Shown: positions 42,840 to 57,000, numbered from the stretch's first letter. The stretch is 64,000 bases of DNA from Seminavis robusta (GCA_903772945.1 CAICTM010000024.1:1-64000); one strand, 5' to 3'. Numbers and translations are program-made. Notes: generated from the letters alone by a model not told the origin.

Positions 42840-43466
42840 ATGAGGATCAACACTAGTCAAGTCTTTTCAAAGTGGTTGCTAGATAAGAGTTTCTACCCCT
42901 ACAATGAGTTAAGGGCTACCAGGTACAGCTTTGAGTGCAGGTATGTTTTGCTGGAAGCAGGAGAGGTCCAGCATCCCAGTTTCAGATCCTTGAAATGTGT
43001 GGCAGTAAGTAGCTTTGACACTCCCAGCTTGGAACAACTCATCATGAGTGGAAGTGCCAAGCCCATGACTCCTGATATGAGTTGCATCCTTGACAGCTTG
43101 GAATCTTGGGGATACTACCACAGCATTGAGTGGTACAGTATTGTTCTTGACATGCTAGCATCCATGGTTGAAGAGGAGCAACCTACAAGCAAGGAGAAGA
43201 TGTACAAGCAATGCATTTACTGGAGAGTTAGAGTCAAGGCACATGAGACTTATGAGTATGAATCCATTGATCATGATGCTGTGATGACTTACTGGTCTGC
43301 ATGGTTTGACAGGACTTATCCAATTGTCAAAGTCTCCTTCAGGGTAATGACACTGATGAGTGAGGATTTTACCAGTGATATCATTACCTACATCCAGACA
43401 AGGGGAATTGTTCCTTACCCTCCAATTATGGATGGACCAGATTCCATCACTAGCTCTGAAAATTGA
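42840..43466 (+). CDS. Unknown protein, convergent with transposase-like gene
   Basis: Single exon, 208 residues, ATG at 42840. Mixed hydrophobic and acidic protein, rich in Tyr and Trp (SWGYYHSIEWYSIVLDMLAS; MTYWSAWFDRTYPIVKVSFR), with a Cys pair. No signal peptide, no known fold. Its stop lies 79 bp from the stop of the transposase-like gene on the other strand. That tail-to-tail setting is like two-gene DNA transposons, so it may be an accessory protein of the same element. Codon use looks real. Confidence 0.6.
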   Translation: MRINTSQVFSKWLLDKSFYPYNELRATRYSFECRYVLLEAGEVQHPSFRSLKCVAVSSFDTPSLEQLIMSGSAKPMTPDMSCILDSLESWGYYHSIEWYSIVLDMLASMVEEEQPTSKEKMYKQCIYWRVRVKAHETYEYESIDHDAVMTYWSAWFDRTYPIVKVSFRVMTLMSEDFTSDIITYIQTRGIVPYPPIMDGPDSITSSEN

Positions 43467-43544
43467 GAGATTTGAAAGTCTTTGTTTGAGTTTGTTATCC
43501 AAGAAGTAAACCAGTAGCCCAACAGTAACAACAGATAGTGAAAC

Positions 43545-46500
43545 TTACCAGAACCAACCATCAACATTCCTTTGACAGTGAACAACTGTAGCATTGGCAC
43601 AGTCAGGGCCCATCTTCCCATCTTGGTGGTGTTTCTGTAGCTGGAAACACTTCCCACAGAACTCTCTCTTGCAGCGACTTGTGCCATTCCTTTCCCTCCC
43701 ACCTTTACCCTCCTCACTCGTGTGTTCCACTTTCCTCCAACCACACACAATGCAAAACATCCTGCTGTTGAAGACTATCCTTGCTGGCGGCACTGGTGCC
43801 TGCAGAGGTACAGTTGGCAGCATCATGGTGTAAGGCGCAATGACACGACCCCCAACTGTTGTTGGTGCATAGTTACCGACAGCGTTGACAGTTATGCCGG
43901 CATTGAGAGTAGTAGGAACGCCGTACGGAGTGATTTGTCCAGGATTTTGTGTATAAGTCGGTGCTTGAGTAGTATGGGGAGGAGCGGTTGCTGGAAGATG
44001 CTGTCGGTTTTCACGTAGACGGTGGTGCATTCGCTGCCGGTTTTGGTCATCACCACCAGTCGATGCCTGTAAGCTGCGATGTTCTTGTAATTTGGTGAAG
44101 TAATCGATGAGCATGGTTGTTGACTTAAGACGGATCTGTGTAATATTCTCCCCTTGACTCATCCGCTTGAATCGACTGGACACTTCATCATTCCACCGCC
44201 GACAGAAAGAATGATAGGATCGTGGACCGCTACTGACAGACTTGCTGTAGTCAGCGCTCCATTCATCAAAGAGCTCTGCTTCCGCTTTTTCAACCTCAGT
44301 TGCCACAACACTGCTGTCAGGAGATCTGAAGGGTATCCATGGCTGTGTGTTGGTCAAGCGATGGAATGCTTGAAGGGTGGTTTCAACCGTATTGGCATTG
44401 TCCGGTAAAAGACGGCTCAACTCCTCTTGGATTTTCTTGTGGTTGATCGTTCGATCCGCGATGTTGGCTTCAGTCGCCAAATCAATTACCATTATCTGGC
44501 GATTGTCCTGTTCACTTGTGTTCACCAAATCGTTTTCGTTGATAAGGACCTCCACATCAAAGTCATCGCCAAATAGTTGTCTAAGTCCAGCAGTGGCTTC
44601 TTCGTCTTGGGATGCGGTTTCGGCTTCTTCTTGCCCCTCTACCTCATCATCTGAGTTAACGATGTCCCCATTGGTGGTGTTATCTGTTGGGTTCGCTATA
44701 AGATCAACAGTAGGATGGGCATACTGAAAGCCCATGTATTCCTTCACAGGACAAGTGGTTGGAGCGGCAACTGACTTAAAAGGCAAGTCATTCTCTGCAT
44801 ACCCAATCGTCCGGGCATAATTGTTGACCATCAATAGCTTCTCTGTATGTACAGTTCCGTGATCTTCAGCTCCAAGGCGAGTTATTGCTCGTCTGTGGTT
44901 CCTTTCTTCAAAAAAAAGAAACATAAGTCGCTCTGCACGATGAATACCTAGTGTCATTGGCGAAATGTACCAGTGGTCAGAAAAAAGAAACAGACAACAC
45001 AAAAGCGACATGTGCTGTAGCATACGTACCCACATGAGTAGCAGAAAGGATCTTATATGCGAGATCCAAATTGTCTCGCTCATTGGTGTTGGTTCCCCTT
45101 GCCACCAAGACTTCACCAGTAACTGGATTCTTTCGGAAGATATTTACCACAGCAGAAGGTGGATCGCTCAAGCAGCCCTTGTCAATATGCTTGAACTGTT
45201 CCTGCACAAGTGCTTGCAACTTACTGTTCAGCGACTTGAAGAATTTCTTTGGTCTTGGAGCTGGATCGTTTTCTGCCATTGTCGCCAATCGACCATCTGT
45301 TTCTGCATCCTTAGCAATGCAATATTGGAGAACTGCTTCAACATTCTTTCGTAGAATATCCTTTGGTGGAATGCTGGAGTTCGCCGCTCTAAGTACCTGC
45401 TTGTTGGTTGGAACACGACCATTGTTCTTCTCCAACAGGAATTCCTTGGCACGCTCAAACTCTGCTTGATCCACATTGAAGAGTGCCTTGTGCATTAAGG
45501 CGCGGAAGACTCCAGCAAGAGCAGAGGTGGTTCCGGCCATTAAATCATTCCATCGCTTCATCCAGTGAAATGCATCCAGCTTCACAAGCGCACCAGGAAA
45601 CGCATCCTCCATCATCTTACAAACTTGGCAGCAGTTATCCAAGTAGACAACCTTCACAGCTTCCTCGTTTTCACCCACAACTTGCCCTTCCTTCTCCAAT
45701 CGATGTCGTCGGTTCCTGTTGAGTCGTTTCCGAAGTATAATGAGGTCTCCCTTGATTTCGCTGAATGACTCTGTGTTTTTCAGAGCTTTCCAGAAGATCG
45801 TCATTCCATCCTCATTCTGAACTGTGATGATGCACTTGAATGGGGCGAAGCTGCTCCCTTGCTTCGACCAAACTCTGATCTTTGATGCCAGCTTGTAATT
45901 GAAATCAATCTTCACAATACAGGCCTCAAGTCCTTGCATCTTGCTTTCCATGAACATCTTCCGGTGATTGAAGACGCTGGTTACCACAGAATCAATCCTA
46001 TGCTTGCTGAAAAGATGACCGTTGAAACCTTCCTTGTTGGTGAATTTGGAGAACAATTTGGGCCGGGACGGTTCTTCTTCTTTGGTCTCCTCTTCGGCCC
46101 CTTCATTCCCATCATCATTCTCTTCCATGCTGTTCCGATAATCAATCACAGCTTGAATGGCCTCGCCATGTTCTGTTTCTGCCTCCATGACGTCTCCTTC
46201 CAGATCGTCTGCCCTTGCCTGGAGACCATCATAATATTCCTGCACTTTTCCCTTCCATCGTGGAATCAAATGTCGGAGTGACCGAGATACTGTATCAGGA
46301 TGAGTAGCCAACAATACATGCATGGATGGAATGCCGGCTGCTATGAGGCGGCGAAGCTTGGTACTCCCCAATCCTGGAATTAAATTCCTGTTTCCGTGGA
46401 TATTGTGGTTGTCCTTCTCAGAAAGCAGAGTTCTGAATTCAATGTCCTTCTCAGCCCTTCCAACAGCTGCAGAGTGGTCCAGGCGGCAGCGCTGAGCGAA

Positions 46501-47232
46501 TGCTGCCTTCTCATTTCGAATTCTTGTAAGACGGCCAAGCTCTGGGTCATCGATTGGTTTGGTCAAGTATGGAACCAAAGTTCTGGTCCGTCTTCTCTTG
46601 CGTTCCACCTTCTTTGCTCCAATGGCTGTAAGATACATTTGATATAATAGAATGTAGTGATCATAGTACATGTTCTTCAACCTGCGTTCAATGGCTGCGG
46701 TTGACGTTGTTGTTGATTCTTCCACAATGTACCGGTAGAGCTGTTCATCAAGTCCATATCCTTTCCCAAGGAAGAAGTTAAAAAACCCAAGATACTTGGA
46801 TGCATCCAGCTTCATTGACAGCTTGTTGTAGCCAGCGAAACGTCGCCCACAACGTGTGCAGAGGTAAAGGACCGTGTCGAGATATTTGTGGGTGTTAATA
46901 CCGAAAAGCAAAGTTGGGCAATTAAGCCACCTGGACTTGTTCACATCAACATGATCATTCTTCTTGCAGTGCGGGCAGCATGGCACATGCTTGTCAATTA
47001 TCAAATGGGGAACCCAGGCAGCAATGGGTCTGCAGTAGAACGAATCTTCGGTCGTCTTCTTTGTGGCGCTGTTCAGGAGGTGACTGTCATTCGGTCCACT
47101 TTGCGTGCTGATGTTTCTCCAATTGTGACTGGCGAAGAACGTCGATCCTTCAGCATCAATAGACCGACGGGTGCGCTGGATGAATCTCCATTGTGTACCA
47201 TTCAGGCTTCTTGGTTTGCCGGTTGTCGCCAT
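43545..47232 (-). CDS. Transposase-like DDE protein with zinc-binding domains
   Basis: Two exons, 47232-45030 and 44947-43545, with an 83-nt GT-AG intron and closed phase, giving 1201 residues; ATG at 47232. An N-terminal zinc-binding region has CPHC near 86 and CTRC near 125. An extended helical part follows. A likely RNase H-type core then shows acids in IVKIDFNYKLASKI, VVYLDNCCQVCKMM and KLDAFHWMKRWND. The second exon adds an acidic linker, a Pro/Gln-rich part and a Cys-rich C-terminus (FCIVCGWRKVEH; REFCGKCFQLQKHH). It is probably the transposase of a large cut-and-paste element (a KDZ-like or DUF6729-like family is my guess), or a domesticated copy. Terminal repeats were not found. Confidence 0.65.
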
Positions 47233-49083
47233 GGTCGCAGTATCTCTACAACAGCAATAGTAGTGTCATGGCCGATACTTTACAATGTGAGCGTGGAGAA
47301 GAAAACAGCAAAGATGGTACGTCGCGCTGGCAGAGTTTAGCCTGCATTAAGAAATTCTCCAATGAGCGTCCGTTTCTATACAAAAAGTGTACGAAGCTTC
47401 TGAGAAAATTTCTGAGGGAGGAACGGGATTAAAAAACCGGACAAGATTGGATTGAAGGTTTCGTTGGGTGCTACAGAGAGTAAGGGTGGGAGGGGCTAAT
47501 GGTATTGAAATCTGACAGTTTCGCGTCCTATAGGATATGCTCGTTTAAGGGTGATGACATACCAAGGAGGGTGCTGGATTTAGGGGTCGATCGTCATATG
47601 ACGTCAGGAGGTCTGACCTCCCCCCCTCCTTTTTTTTCTCCTCCTGTACGGGACTAGAATAGATCCAGACCGGGTCGGAGGAAAGTGGGATTCTGTCATG
47701 AAAACCTCAACTATAATAGGCCAACAACGGCAACTTTGGTGCATGTGCCTCTCCCCAGCAATTTGACAACGGAAAAGGTTCCCTGTGAGCATCAATTCCA
47801 AATAGGATAAGATGTTGGAGCCTGTGATTGTCTAAGAGAGTTGGGTCCTGGATAGGATGTTGCCCCTCTGGACCTCACGGTGTGCGTGGGAATCCTCACG
47901 CACATGATTGAGATTGATTCATCAGCCAGACACAATGGGATTACTAACTGGCTAGAATGACGGGAGCTTGCTGGCAGATCTTGCTTCGTGGGAGCTGGTG
48001 ACGCAGGTCAGCCCGTGGCTGAAATTTCAGGATTGTTCGAAAGGGTTACTTCAGTCCTTACACTTGCAGTTATCATACCAATAAGTTAGTTGTTCTAATT
48101 CTTGTCGATTGTCGTCCAATGAGGTTTCTCGTAGACTACTACCATGGTAGCTAGCTAGACTACTAGCTAGAGTACGTGTTTCTTCTTCTGGCTTCCAGAA
48201 TTTGGACCGTCACTCGAAAGAGTGGCTCTCGACTCGACTCTCGACTTTCTTCTTCTAGCAGTACAAGCCAGTATGGCTGTGGAAAAGCAAGGGACGGAGG
48301 AGAGAAAGAGCCGGTGGTTTTTTCTTCTCAAACAAAAAAACTCGACCATGCATTGATGGGATGGGTCTTTGTTAGTGTGGGTGTGAGCGTACTATGTCAT
48401 AGTAAATGTGTGGTGGTGGTGGCGGCGGTGCGCTTTTGATTGTGCTTTTGCTGTGCAGGTTTCACGGCAGCCTCCAGTCGAGCGAGGATGAGACGGTACC
48501 AGTTGTAGGTAGAGCCATCTATTGGGTTCCGTCCTGAATGAAGGATAGGATACCGTGCGGCCGGACGTACCACATACCGGTGTGAGGCAGGTTGTCAAGG
48601 TTGAAGAGGGGCTGGAGTAGGCTGCTTGTTCGCCTGGGCAAGCGCAGTGCTCAAGACTAACAGTCTGTGGCACCAAAGCCCTTTTAAAAGCGCACGTAGA
48701 TGCACCTTTTTGTCCATCTCCCTAGCTAGAGTGACTCTAAAAGTCTTCATTGCTAACACGAGATCGCTAGCTAGCTAATAGAGTGCTAGCTACTCGTAGC
48801 TAGCTCGCAGTAGCTACTGTACCAGTAGCCAGTAGGATAGATTTCTTGTCTTATTAATTGCATGTGGTGCACTCGGACACCGATGGTACAGTACCGGTAC
48901 GTCAGTCGTCAGTCACCAATGCCCAAAGGGAAGCTTGAAGTACCGGCGGCTCGAGCTTTCAACGCCTCGTCTTCTCTCTCGCAATGTAAGCTCGGAACAA
49001 CTCAAAGAGACCAATCTCTTCCAACGAAACGAATCTCCAACTATCACAAGCTAAAAGAGTTTATTTTGGAAAACAGATCAACC
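47233..49083. other. Spacer, no gene seen
   Basis: Contains a CGTCATATGACG palindrome (47591) and GGAGGTCTGACCTCC (near 47607). A dense TAGCTAGC field lies at 48720-48840 just before the C2 genes. Possible outer end of the preceding element, not located. Confidence 0.5.
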
Positions 49084-49723
49084 ATGAGTATGGATCAAAT
49101 GGAAGCTGACCTGAACATTCTCATTGAGATAAGTTCCGGGCGAGGTCTTTTGATCGGGGATGTCAAGAGTTCGGATCCCTACGTTGTCGTCACAATGGGA
49201 AAGTTTGGGGAGGTTCACAAGACAAAGCATATTTCCAAGACGTAAGCAATGATATCTATCTGCAGTTGACTTTGACAACAGAGCTTGCTTCGTCTACAAA
49301 GGTCATGAATCTCACCCTCTTTTCTTGTCTCCGACAAACAGGCTCAACCCCGAATGGGGGCCCGAACACAAATCTACTTTTATCTTGAACGTACCCTCCT
49401 TCAAGCTTGTAGACTCGGATGGACTTACGTTTACTGTAAAAGACTATGACATGCTGAGCACCGATGAAGACTTGGGAACGGTACAACTTTCTGTAGGTGA
49501 TGTGATGACAAAGGGAAGCATGGACATTATGTTGGAACGAAAGATAACTCCCCCTGCGGAGTCTGCAGGCAAAGATGCAGGATATTTGACAATTCGCATT
49601 CGAAAGGCAACACCAGAAGATGCACAGTCCTTGGCAAAGGGCGAAAAAAAGCGTTTGTTTGCAATTAAAACTGGAGTGTTTGACGGTGATGGCAAAAAGG
49701 GTGTGCATGATATGATGGTTTGA
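49084..49723 (+). CDS. Single C2-domain protein
   Basis: Two exons, 49084-49241 and 49342-49723, phase closed, 179 residues. The start MSMDQMEADLNILIEISSGR matches the layout of the first C2 domain in the downstream gene, so this ATG is preferred over 48862. One C2 domain (about 8-125) keeps the Ca-binding loop acids: SSDPYVVV in loop 1 and VKDYDML in loop 3. The tail is basic. Exon 1 is 158 nt, the same as exon 1 of the multi-C2 gene, with the intron at the same codon, so the two are paralogues. Likely Ca-dependent phospholipid binding. Confidence 0.87.
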
Positions 49724-51009
49724 AAAAGGAGTTGGTCCTCTAGTTAGAAAAAGTTACAGTACACGTATTTGCGACGTGGTCTCGACCTCGTTGATTTTGG
49801 GCTACGGTGTCTGGGAAACCCAACAAATACATTTGGTCTTGAGAGGGCGGCGTTGACAAGAAAGAATGGTTCTCAGGCCAGAAGAGGAAACAATTGAGAG
49901 AGAGGTATCAGGAGGTAGCTACCATCGGAATGTCACCATGTTAATAAATTAGTGAAATGAACAAGTTTTAGAAGAATTAGTTTGGCCAGAGTTTTGAGTT
50001 GGAGCGGCATGATGAAGAATCTCTGGGATTCCAGCTTTAAAAAGGATGGGAGTGATGACGGAAGCTCTCAAATATATAATAGTACAGTACCAGTAGCTGG
50101 GCAGAAAGCCATCTTTGTCGTCTTCCTGAAGGAGCGAGTGGTGGGCCGCTTTAGCCATCAGTCTTCTTCAGCCTTCATTCATCACTGAAAAAGGCTGCGT
50201 TCAAATAAGGAACACATCGATCCAGGACACAACATGTCCTGTCTAGCTAGCATTGCTGGACTCCTGAGCTACCACGTACAGCTACACAATGTGAATGGCT
50301 GGCCAGAAACAAGTATTTGTGGAGACGCAGCAATGGTGCAGGTCAGGAATTGATCAAACCACATCGGTGGTTGCAACTTGAGTTGGCTTGTCGTTTGCAT
50401 GTTTGAGTTGTGTACCTCCTGATAGCTCTTTTGGTAGCGATGGGCGACAACATTAGCAGCTAGAGTATGAGGAATTGCTTTCTCGAGCATCCCTCCCACC
50501 ACCAGACAAAACCGTTTCATAGCCCAGCTACAGTACTAGCCGGTGGCCAGTTCCCTGCGCCTACCGTAACGCTTGCTTCCGAATGAAAGAGCCAGTTGGG
50601 TCGCTGGGACTGGATCCAAGATCCAAGGACACAGGCAACGGCTGGATATTGCTTGTTTACCGTTGCCTTTGGTTTCTTGCAAAATTTAAATTCAATCAAA
50701 TTGTATGATTTTAAACAATATTCTTTAAACAAAATCATTTTGAACACTTTAAATCGAATATTTATCAAGCTAGTTCACAAATTGCGAATTTGTGTGAAAT
50801 CATTTTTCAAAACTATCAAATAGACTGTACTCAGCGAAGATCCACCTTGTCGACACTTGCTTTGCTTTCGATGACACAATTTCGTTGAAGCAGACTTCTT
50901 TGATCGAAGAGAGAAGGAGACAGCGGGATATAGCGAGAAAGCGGCAGAAAAGAAGAGCAAACGAGATCGATACAGTAGTAGGGAGTGCCAAGAGAGACGT
51001 ACAGTAAAG
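49724..51009. other. Spacer with AT-rich patch before the multi-C2 gene
   Basis: 50683-50820 is strongly AT-rich with AAATTGCGAATTT palindromes. It may lie in the promoter of the gene starting at 51010. No gene supported. Confidence 0.5.
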
Positions 51010-54000
51010 ATGGCGGAGAATCCGGATGATCATGTGTGCCTCTACATCGAGATTTTGGCCTGCAGTGACTTGTTGATTCGAGATCGAAAGGCACAGTCGT
51101 CGGATCCTTATGTCAAAGTGAAGCTGGCAGGAAAAGATATTCATCAGACCAAGACCATACTCAAAAAGTAAGTTTCTGTCTTTTGCGTTCCCTGGAACTG
51201 GATTCATGATCATTTTTGTCTCTTGTTGTGGCTCATGAAAACACTTTGCTTTTGATCCACACAGCCTCAATCCCGTTTTTGGAGACGCGGAGCAACATGC
51301 TTTTCTATTGGATTGTCCTAAAAAACAGCTCATTGACAATCAAGGACTGCTGTTCAAGGTGAAGGACTGGAATCGCTTTGCGGATCAGGACATTGGTTCT
51401 ATCCAAGTTTCGGCGGCGGATTTGACCAAGGCGTCTGGAGAGACCATGGAGTATGTCTTGGAGCCTCCTTCCGATGTTCCCAAGGACACACCTGTTGGGA
51501 CACTTACCATTGGTTGCTGGCAGGCCACGGATGCTCATTTGGAAAAACTCGGAAAGGACAAGAAGGGTTTACGTGGTTTTGTGTCGGGAATTCAGTCCAA
51601 GGCACACGATATTACACACAAGGCAGAGGAGAGAATGAAAGATTTGGGTGACAAAATGCACGTCAAGGAATTTTCCCAGGCATTGACTCCCAGTTTTATG
51701 AAAAAAGACGAGGAAACGCCAAAACCATTTGGCTCTGCAATTACCGACGAAAGTGAGAAAGACAGTGAGGAAAAAGAAGTCGTCAATACGGAGGACATTG
51801 ATGAATATGAACAAAAATACTTGGAAGAAGTCCTCCTTGTGGTGGAAGTTGTAGCTGGACGAAACTTATTGATTGGCGACAAACATAGCTCTGATCCCTA
51901 CGTCAAAGTCATGATGGGCGAGGACCAAATTCACAAGACAAAACATATCCTCAAGACGTAAGTCTTTAGGGGCTGGCCTGACCTGTATGATGTTTGTGTT
52001 TGCATGTGGGCGTTGTCTAATCACTCGCTCTGATATTATTCCAGGCTCAACCCAATCTACACCCCTGAAATCGGGTCAACTTTCCTTCTGGAATGCCCTG
52101 CGACAGATCTTGCCGACCAGGGTGGATTGAATTTCATTGTGAAAGATTGGGACCGCATTGGAGTTAACGATGACCTAGGTACAGTAGACGTGTCTCATCT
52201 CAATTTGACCAAAGCCACTGGCGAAGCTATGGAATTCATGATTGAGCCTCCAAAGGGAGTCAACACGGAACCAGGAGAGGCTGGATACTTACTCATTCGA
52301 TGCCGAAAGGCGAGCAAGGCGGACGCCGAATTCTTGAAGGATCCGCATCATGTACCAAAAAATATGTTCCCAACAACAACAAAGGAAGCAGCATCGTCTG
52401 CATGGGCCTCTTTGGAGAAGCAGTCAGAAGATGCACCCGAGCTGAAGGTAGAGCCCAAAACGTCAACCGAGGAGGACCCCAATCTACCTGTTCCGGACAT
52501 GACGGACAGTTTGCACATCAGGATTGAAATCGTCAAGTGTCGTAACTTGATTGCTGCCGATAGGGGGGGCACGTCCGATCCCTATGTCAAAGTCAAACTC
52601 GCCAACAAGGATTTGCATGAAACAAAGCACATTCTCAAGACGTAAGTGCGAGAACACACATTTTCCTCTTCAACGTCTTGTGTCCGGTCGCTAATATGAA
52701 ATGGTTCTTTTTCTTTGCTTGCTGTCCCTCCTGTCCAGTCTCAATCCGCTCTTTTCGGACGAGACAGATTCCACATTCGTCCTCCACTGTTTGGCCAAGG
52801 ACCTGTACGACGCCAAAGGGCTTCAATTCAAGTGTAAAGACTACGATCGACTCGGCAAATCGGATGAATTGGGTACTGTTCAGGTGCCCCCTGGTAAGAT
52901 TTACAACGGAAAAGGAGAGGATTTGGAATTCGATATCGCGCCTCCAAAAGGCCAAGAGGGAAAAGATGCAGGAAGTCTTACAATTCGGTGCAGCGCGACT
53001 ACAGCCGACGACCACACTGGTGAAAGGAAGAAGTTCCTTGGCATGAAGACTCCCCAAATTGAAGTTCCGAAGATCGCCATTCCCACAATGAAGCCGCTGA
53101 CGGCGGTTTCGGAAATGCTTCATCTTAAGACTCCTGTAACTACGCGCAGCGTTGAATTGGATGAACCAAGGCCACTCTTCATTGAGATTGTATCATGCCG
53201 AAAGTTGCTAGGCGCCGATAAAACAGGGCTATCGGACCCGTACGTGAAAATCAAGCTAGGCAAGCAGGATTTGCATCAGACAAAGCATTTGGAGCAAACC
53301 TTGGAGCCAATTTTTGAGCCAAGACACAATCCGTACTTTGTTTTGGACGCAAATCCAGCTGAAGTTCGACAAGAAGGAGGCATTCTTCTCAAGGTTAGTT
53401 ATTGATTGGGTCAAAGGCGCTTCTTCTTTTTGTTTTGTCCGTTGGCTCATCTCTTCGGTGGAATCATTCGTGCTCCGTGGCCCGAACAGGTCAAAGACTA
53501 TGATATGTTTGGAAAGGATGACGACCTTGGCGAGGTCCTGTTGGAAGCGAAAGCTCTTTATGAGGCAACCGGCGAAAAGACTGAAGTAAAGCTGAACCCA
53601 CCCAAGGGGAAGGCCGAAGAAGCAGGCTTCATTTCATTTCGTTGCCGCCCAGCCACTGCTGACGACAGGGTTCAAAGTAGGACATTGTTGGGCGGGTTGA
53701 CGGGAACGGTGATGCCGAAAACTGATTATGGGCCAAAGGATCTGTCGCTTCTCATTGAGATTGTTTCGGGCTGGCGTTTGCCAATCGCGGACTTGACATC
53801 GAGCGGTAAGTTTGAAACCACTCAACATCGAATTCTCGCTCCTATTCGAGACTCTCATGCCGTCGCTTTTGTGCTGCTGCACTCTAGATCCGTATGTCAA
53901 GATCAGAATTGGCTCCTACGACTACCACAGGACGAAGCCAATCAAGAACACCCGCGATCCTATCTACACGATCCAGCACCAGTCTCTCTTCATTCTCGAA

Positions 54001-57000
54001 GTGGCAACAAAAGAAATCAAGGACAACGACGGAATCACGTTCGAAGTCAAAGACTACGATTTCATTGGCAGCAACGATATGCTTGGCACGGTCGTAGTCC
54101 CCCCTGAAACGATCTTGGAGGCCAAAGGCGAGAGGCTTGAATTGCAGTTGAAAAACAAAGGCAACGACGCAGGTTTCCTGGCAGTGCGATGCCGACCTGC
54201 AACAAACTACGACCGCGAATTTTTGCAGGGCGTGACAGGCCGCAGTAAGAAGCGAGACTTCATGGGCCTCAATGCCAGTTACGACAGAACAATGGCGCCA
54301 AAGGGAGGAGGGGGAAACGTACTCAAGACCATGTTTACCAGAAACAACAAAACTGAACATGGCGTCAAGAAAGTAAGGATGTGCCCTCGCTTCAAACAAA
54401 GTGTTTTTTTTGTCTCGCTGCTAACCACTGTTTTTGATCTGATCTAGTATCGAGTCCGACCATTCCCCGATCCGGAGCGAAAGGCAGACACTGAATTCAT
54501 GTCAGAGAAGCAGATCGAAGCAGAGGCTCTCAAGGATTCGAGAACGTGAGTAGAAATGTGTGCTATGTGTGCCCATTAATTGGATGCCATTGAGCTAATG
54601 ATTGTATCTTTTACAGCTGGCTGGATGTTGGCTCTGGCGACTTGGGCAAGGTCTATTGTGAGATTATCGGATGCGATGGACTACCCAACAAAGACCAGGA
54701 TTTGGGCAATGGAAACAAGACGGATTCATTTGCCGCTATTGTATATGAGGACGTTGTCGTGAAGACTGACGTGATCGATGACTGTCTATCTCCGCGGTGG
54801 CTTCCTTGGATGCAGCGAGCTTTCATCTTCCGTATGATGCACCCTTCGTCCAATTTGAACATTTGTGTTTTTGACTACGACCCGGGTACGTTTGCGCTCG
54901 TGTTTCGAACGTTCATCTTTTGCAAACGCAATCTCAGCATTGCATCTTTGTACAGGTTTTGCTGGTGATCATGATATTTGCGGTAGAGTATCCATTGACC
55001 TGGCAAACTTAGTGCCTGGAACGGAGTACGTGCTGGTAAGCATGCAATTCAATGTGCGGTTGAGTTGGTCATTTCTTTCTTGGCTCAACGCTGTTTGCTG
55101 CAATGGCGCCTGTGACACGCCCAGCGGTACAAGCTTTACGAAAACTCGGCTTACGAAGAGAGAGAACCAAAGGGCATTCTGATGGTTCGACTTCGCATGG
55201 AGCTTAAGGGCCAGAAAGACATGCTCATGTCGTACCTCCAATATCCGGGGCCCCAGTTTTTCGTAAATGTCAAGTCAGCCAAAGACTTTGACCTTGTGTA
55301 AGCAAACTGAGAGTTCTTGTGGTTGACGGTTGTATCTATCCACTTGATCTGTGTGGTGTCCTTATTGCGTTTTGCGTGCACTTATTGACACAGCCGTCAA
55401 ACAGTTGGAGGCCGACAGGATCTCACGAGTTACAGCACGAAAACAATCGGACTATACGTGGAAGAGCTGACAGGTTACTCGGAAATCACTTATTACATCT
55501 CGGTAGGCTTTTGGGTGTGTTCTTATCTTCTTGTGTGTCTCGGCAAAACTCAACATCTTTTGCTTTTTGCACCGTTCGTTCAGGACACTATTGTTTCGCT
55601 ATTGTTTTGGCGGGAGCAAGTGAAAATGTTTGGAATTTGGGTGCCCTTGCATTCTCTCGTGTTATTTCTCTCTGCGATTATTCTAGCAGAGAGGCCAACT
55701 TTGGTATGCTCCCGGAAGGATAATTCCTGCCTTTGGGTGGACGAATTGAATTGACAAGTTAGTTTCCTCACCAGTGATTTTTTGAACTCCACTTCCTTCA
55801 CAGTACCCCGCCTTCTATTTCTTTTCGCTGGGATGGTACGTCAATCCGTCTTTGTTAAAGTTGTCTTGATGTGACTCGCACACTAACAAGCTCTATTCAC
55901 ACATCTTGATAGGTCCATTCTTGCAGTGGGGTACTGGCGAAACAACAGCTCCAACCCCTGGGATAAGACCCAGACAGCATTTGGCCTCTTGACTGCGCTT
56001 ATCACTGGAGTTTCCATTCATGGCCCCCCAAAAAAGATTGGAGCACACGAGAAAGAAGAAGAATCCAAGGCAGAGCAAAAAGCAATCAGAGACAAGAGGG
56101 AAAAGCTCAACAAGCAACGCGAGGAAGTGTCGAAAGCCCAGGTTGCCTTGGCGCAGGAACACCAATCTCAAATGTCTCAAGTGGGGGAACAAAGTGCCAA
56201 TACAGATATCTCAACCAATGCTGGTGGCGTGTCGTTGGACCCTTTGAAGGTCGTGTTGTACCCTCTTCAGCTGTATTTGGGCTTGGCTTGCAGAACACTT
56301 CGACTAGTCAAGAATGTTCTCATTTGGGATGAGCCATATGTGGCGTTCATCTTGACTTTTGTATTCTTTGGGATCGGCTTTGTTCTCTTGTTTGTCCCTT
56401 GGCTCTTCTTGTTTCGATGGACCTCACGCCTTATTGCTTGGGGTTTGCTGGGTGAGTTTCCTTTTGATTGAATGTGGTGCTGGATTTCACGTCTCTCAAC
56501 CAATCATCAACCAATCATACGGTACCATTGTCCTTGTTTGCTGCAGGACCTCACATGAAGCTGGCTGACATTTACTGGTATCGAGACTTTGAAAACATGA
56601 GCGAAGAAGAACAAGCGCAGCAAATTCGAGATGGGTTCACAGCTCAACTTGATGCTGCTCGAGCTCTCGCCGCCCAGGCTCGAATCGACAATGAACGAGC
56701 CATCAAACTCAAGGACATCAAGAAGGAGCTTTATGGTAAGTGGTCTTCTGATCCTGCACTCGATGACAGCTTGAAGCGAAATCTTACATCGTGGCATATT
56801 TCATCGTGTTCGTCCACAGGCAAGTTTGTTACTTGGGTTCCGGTGCTTTCTTTCGAACGCTTTCCCGACGTTCCGCTGCATTCGTCGTCAGCACAGCCGT
56901 ACACGCCTCCGGAGAACCAAAGTCGTGCTATTCCTGAACGTGTTGGTATGTTTCAGATCAAGCTCCACCTTAAAAGACTGTTGTTGGCAATGGCCGTTTT

